Assembly: GCF_016908525.1 (NCBI RefSeq)
Contig: NZ_JAFBEB010000012.1
Coordinates: forward strand, 57,222-121,221
From: Brevibacillus fulvus
Lineage (GTDB): Bacteria; Bacillota; Bacilli; Brevibacillales; Brevibacillaceae
Direction of reading: 5' to 3'
Length of the DNA stretch: 64,000 nucleotides
The position numbers and the translations under genes were made by a program. Shown here piece after piece: positions 62,402-64,000 of the stretch. The notes under the pieces were generated by a model. That model was not told the DNA's origin and ran no database searches. It saw only the letters and a program-made list of their open reading frames with translations. Numbering within the stretch: the first letter of the stretch is position 1; every line of letters begins with the position of its first letter.

Positions 62402-63292
62402 TTAGTGAAGCTCCTGTTTCAGTTTTTCGATTTCTTCTAAGGGGAGTTTAGTCAGCTTTGCAATGCGTTCTGGACTCTCTCCTTCCGCAAGCATTTCCTT
62501 TGCTACTAAAAGCTTTCCTTCTAACAAGCCTTCTTCTCTAGCCTTCTGCTGCCGGATTTCTGCCTCTCGGACAGCCGCCATCTCGTCCAGAATCGCCTTC
62601 CGACGAGACTCGTACTCGACCCATTTCTTCTCGTCACGGCTCAGGTCTTCCCATTCGTCAAACGCCCGTTTCATGACCGGATCTTGCATCGCTATCGCCT
62701 CCAATTCCTTGCGAATTTCTTCGTGATCGTCCGCCTCCAGAAGCAGCAGCCATCTCTCCAGCTCATTGTCGTGCGGATTGACCGCCCGCTGTTCCCACTT
62801 GTCCATCAGCTTCGGGATCTCCATGAAGTGAATCTCCATCACATCTGTCAGCGGAAACTGCTGCTGATCCTCGTACAGGTGGAATGTGGTGTGGAACCGC
62901 TCAGTTTCCCGCAGAAAGCGGAAATTGAGAATGTTGATTGTGATCGTTTTTGCCAATTCCGTGTACGGCATTCCCTTTTGCATCTGAGCAGAGAAGATGC
63001 GTGACCAGTAGTAGAGGGTGCGCTTTTCCATGTCGAACTTGTTTGCCAACTGAATCTCGATGTTGACGTGCTCACCCTGTTCCGTCTTGGCGTGGATGTC
63101 CAGCACAGATGCCTTGTCCTCGATGTGTTCCCGATTGATTTCCGGATTGAGGATTTCCACCGACACGATTCGCTCATCCTTTGGCAGTTTGAGTGCCGCG
63201 TTCAGGAAGGCCAGGAGAATCGGTTCGTTTCCCGCTTTGCCAAACACTTGTTTGAATGCGAAGTCAATCTTCAAGTCCATTAGTTTGGTCAC
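62402..63292 (-). CDS. Rpn/PD-(D/E)XK nuclease family transposase
   Basis: A 296-residue protein of the Rpn (recombination-promoting nuclease, TIGR01784-like) family. It starts at GTG 63290-63292 behind GGGAG. It has LMDLKIDFAFKQVFGKAGNE, the PD-(D/E)XK core ASVLDIHAKTEQGEHVNIEIQL (D...E-x-Q), TLYYWSRIFSAQM, and a C-terminal helical segment with EIRQQKAREEGLLEGKLLVAKEML. Such proteins are mobile-element-associated endonucleases. A promoter lies about 45 bases upstream. Confidence 0.9.
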   Translation of the reverse strand: MTKLMDLKIDFAFKQVFGKAGNEPILLAFLNAALKLPKDERIVSVEILNPEINREHIEDKASVLDIHAKTEQGEHVNIEIQLANKFDMEKRTLYYWSRIFSAQMQKGMPYTELAKTITINILNFRFLRETERFHTTFHLYEDQQQFPLTDVMEIHFMEIPKLMDKWEQRAVNPHDNELERWLLLLEADDHEEIRKELEAIAMQDPVMKRAFDEWEDLSRDEKKWVEYESRRKAILDEMAAVREAEIRQQKAREEGLLEGKLLVAKEMLAEGESPERIAKLTKLPLEEIEKLKQELH

Positions 63293-63331
63293 GTCATCAC
63301 TCTCCCTTCTCCGTCCGTTGTCTGTACTACC

Positions 63332-63359
63332 ATTATACCACTGGAATGCGTGTTCGACA
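63332..63359 (-). promoter_or_regulatory. Promoter of Rpn-family gene
   Basis: On the minus strand TGTCGA, 16 bases, then TATAAT with a TGG extension. Confidence 0.55.
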
Positions 63360-63681
63360 CTCCTACTGGAACCTCCTTTCTTTCCGAGATCAAGGGAATA
63401 ATATATGTTTGATTTTACGGTCATTACGGCTGGGATGGCGTGAGGAAAAAAGTGAGGGGAAAGGGAAAACGTGGGCGGGGAAGAGGGCTTCTGACTGCAG
63501 TTTTTATATTCTTCAGCGAGGTTTCTGTAGTGAAAAGGTTGTGGATTTATTGGCTGGTATACAACAGGGATTGCCAAATTACGCAGAACAGGATTTTTCA
63601 GTGAGCTTATGTAGAGTTTTTCAGCGAGTTGATGTTATGCTGCCTGAAAAAAATTGGAACTTACGTTCCATCACCAAATGG

Positions 63682-63735
63682 AAAAAGACCAACAGGACTG
63701 CCAGTACCAAAGTACCAGCAATCCTTATTGGTCTT
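63682..63735 (-). terminator. Terminator-like hairpin next to intron remnant
   Basis: On the minus strand GACCAA and TTGGTC close a long hairpin followed by TTTTTCC. It has the same position relative to the intron segment as the hairpin at 53013-53047. Confidence 0.6.
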
Positions 63736-63738
63736 TTG

Positions 63739-63914
63739 AGAAACAAACAACGCCCATTGTAAGTTCTCATCCTTCTCATCCGCTGACTGGGTTCCTTCGC
63801 TCCGGTCTGTTTTCTCCTCCCCGCCTGTGTTACCACTACGGATGCAAACGGCAGACCATCCTCACTACTACGAACCCGCCGCCATCTTCCCGGCCTCCCT
63901 GGTGCTACTGTTTA
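63739..63914 (-). ncRNA. Second group II intron 5'-part remnant
   Basis: About 165 bases resembling 53075-53250, including GATGGCGGCGGGTTCGTAGTAGTG, GTAACACAGGCGGGGAGG, AACCCAGTCAGCGG and the domain IV strand AACTTACAATGGGC (63752-63765). The upstream domain I sequence is absent and no domain V follows, so it is a fragment. Confidence 0.6.
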
Positions 63915-63943
63915 TGGCAGACTAAAAATGTAGGTTATGGCAG

Positions 63944-63980
63944 TTAATTTATGCAGACCCGTAGGGGCTGCATAAATTAA
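63944..63980. repeat. 13-bp perfect inverted repeat at window end
   Basis: TTAATTTATGCAG, an 11-base spacer, CTGCATAAATTAA. It could be a mobile-element end, recombination site or terminator; the window ends too soon to tell. Confidence 0.5.
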
Positions 63981-64000
63981 AAAACCACTTGCCAACATCC

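Overview
The window looks like chromosome of a motile Gram-positive rod of the order Bacillales (Brevibacillus-, Effusibacillus- or Paenibacillus-like). The evidence is the gene order yvyF-flgM-flgN-flgK-flgL-DUF6470-fliW-csrA-hag-fliD-fliS-fliT-flaG, linkage to comFA/comFC and degS/degU, an S-box riboswitch before metK, SLH and copper-amine-oxidase-type stalk domain surface proteins, and S-layer assembly (SLAP) proteins. This is inference; there is no rRNA marker.

Region 1 (1-22.6 kb, all minus strand) is a late flagellar and flagellin-glycosylation block. All six pseudaminic acid steps are present (pseB, C, H, G, I, F), with two Maf (DUF115) glycosyltransferases, each preceded by a small helical protein. 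At its downstream end is an extra sugar/acyl module: ACP, ketoreductase, AAC(3)-like acetyltransferase, aminopeptidase-like DUF4910 protein and a sugar-nucleotide epimerase. hag has a sigma-D promoter and a leader hairpin matching a CsrA site, and csrA and fliW lie just upstream.

Region 2 (22.6-49.2 kb) is mostly core: competence (comFA, comFC), DegS/DegU, a polysaccharide deacetylase, metK under a SAM riboswitch, an SLH-anchored subtilase, three tandem SLAP paralogues, a phosphohexomutase, two stalk-domain secreted proteins with internal repeats, an aldo/keto reductase, DUF421 and cation/proton antiporter membrane proteins, a holin-like type I toxin locus, a HAD phosphatase and an amino-acid ABC importer lacking its ATPase.

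Region 3 (49.6-55.8 kb) is the most unusual part. A large S-layer-type gene (53729-55786), whose signal and anchor end is missing, is followed by the 5' part of an ORF-less group II intron. Downstream are four tandem units, each made of the 3' strand of intron domain IV, domain V, domain VI, and an open reading frame that lacks its own start and ends at a terminator. The four downstream frames all begin in the same phase after domain VI. A loop in intron domain I can pair with the last six coding bases of the S-layer gene, just before its stop codon. This is the layout expected for alternative splicing of one 5' exon to four different C-terminal exons, as described for a surface-layer gene of Clostridium tetani.

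Region 4 (55.8-64 kb) is a decayed accessory island: a frameshifted second flagellin, a twice-frameshifted SRAP gene, small phage- or bacteriocin-like genes, an IS21-family element with both genes frameshifted and sitting between a truncated TIR-domain gene and a truncated tyrosine recombinase, a damaged small integrase-associated ORF, an Rpn-family nuclease/transposase, and a second group II intron remnant.
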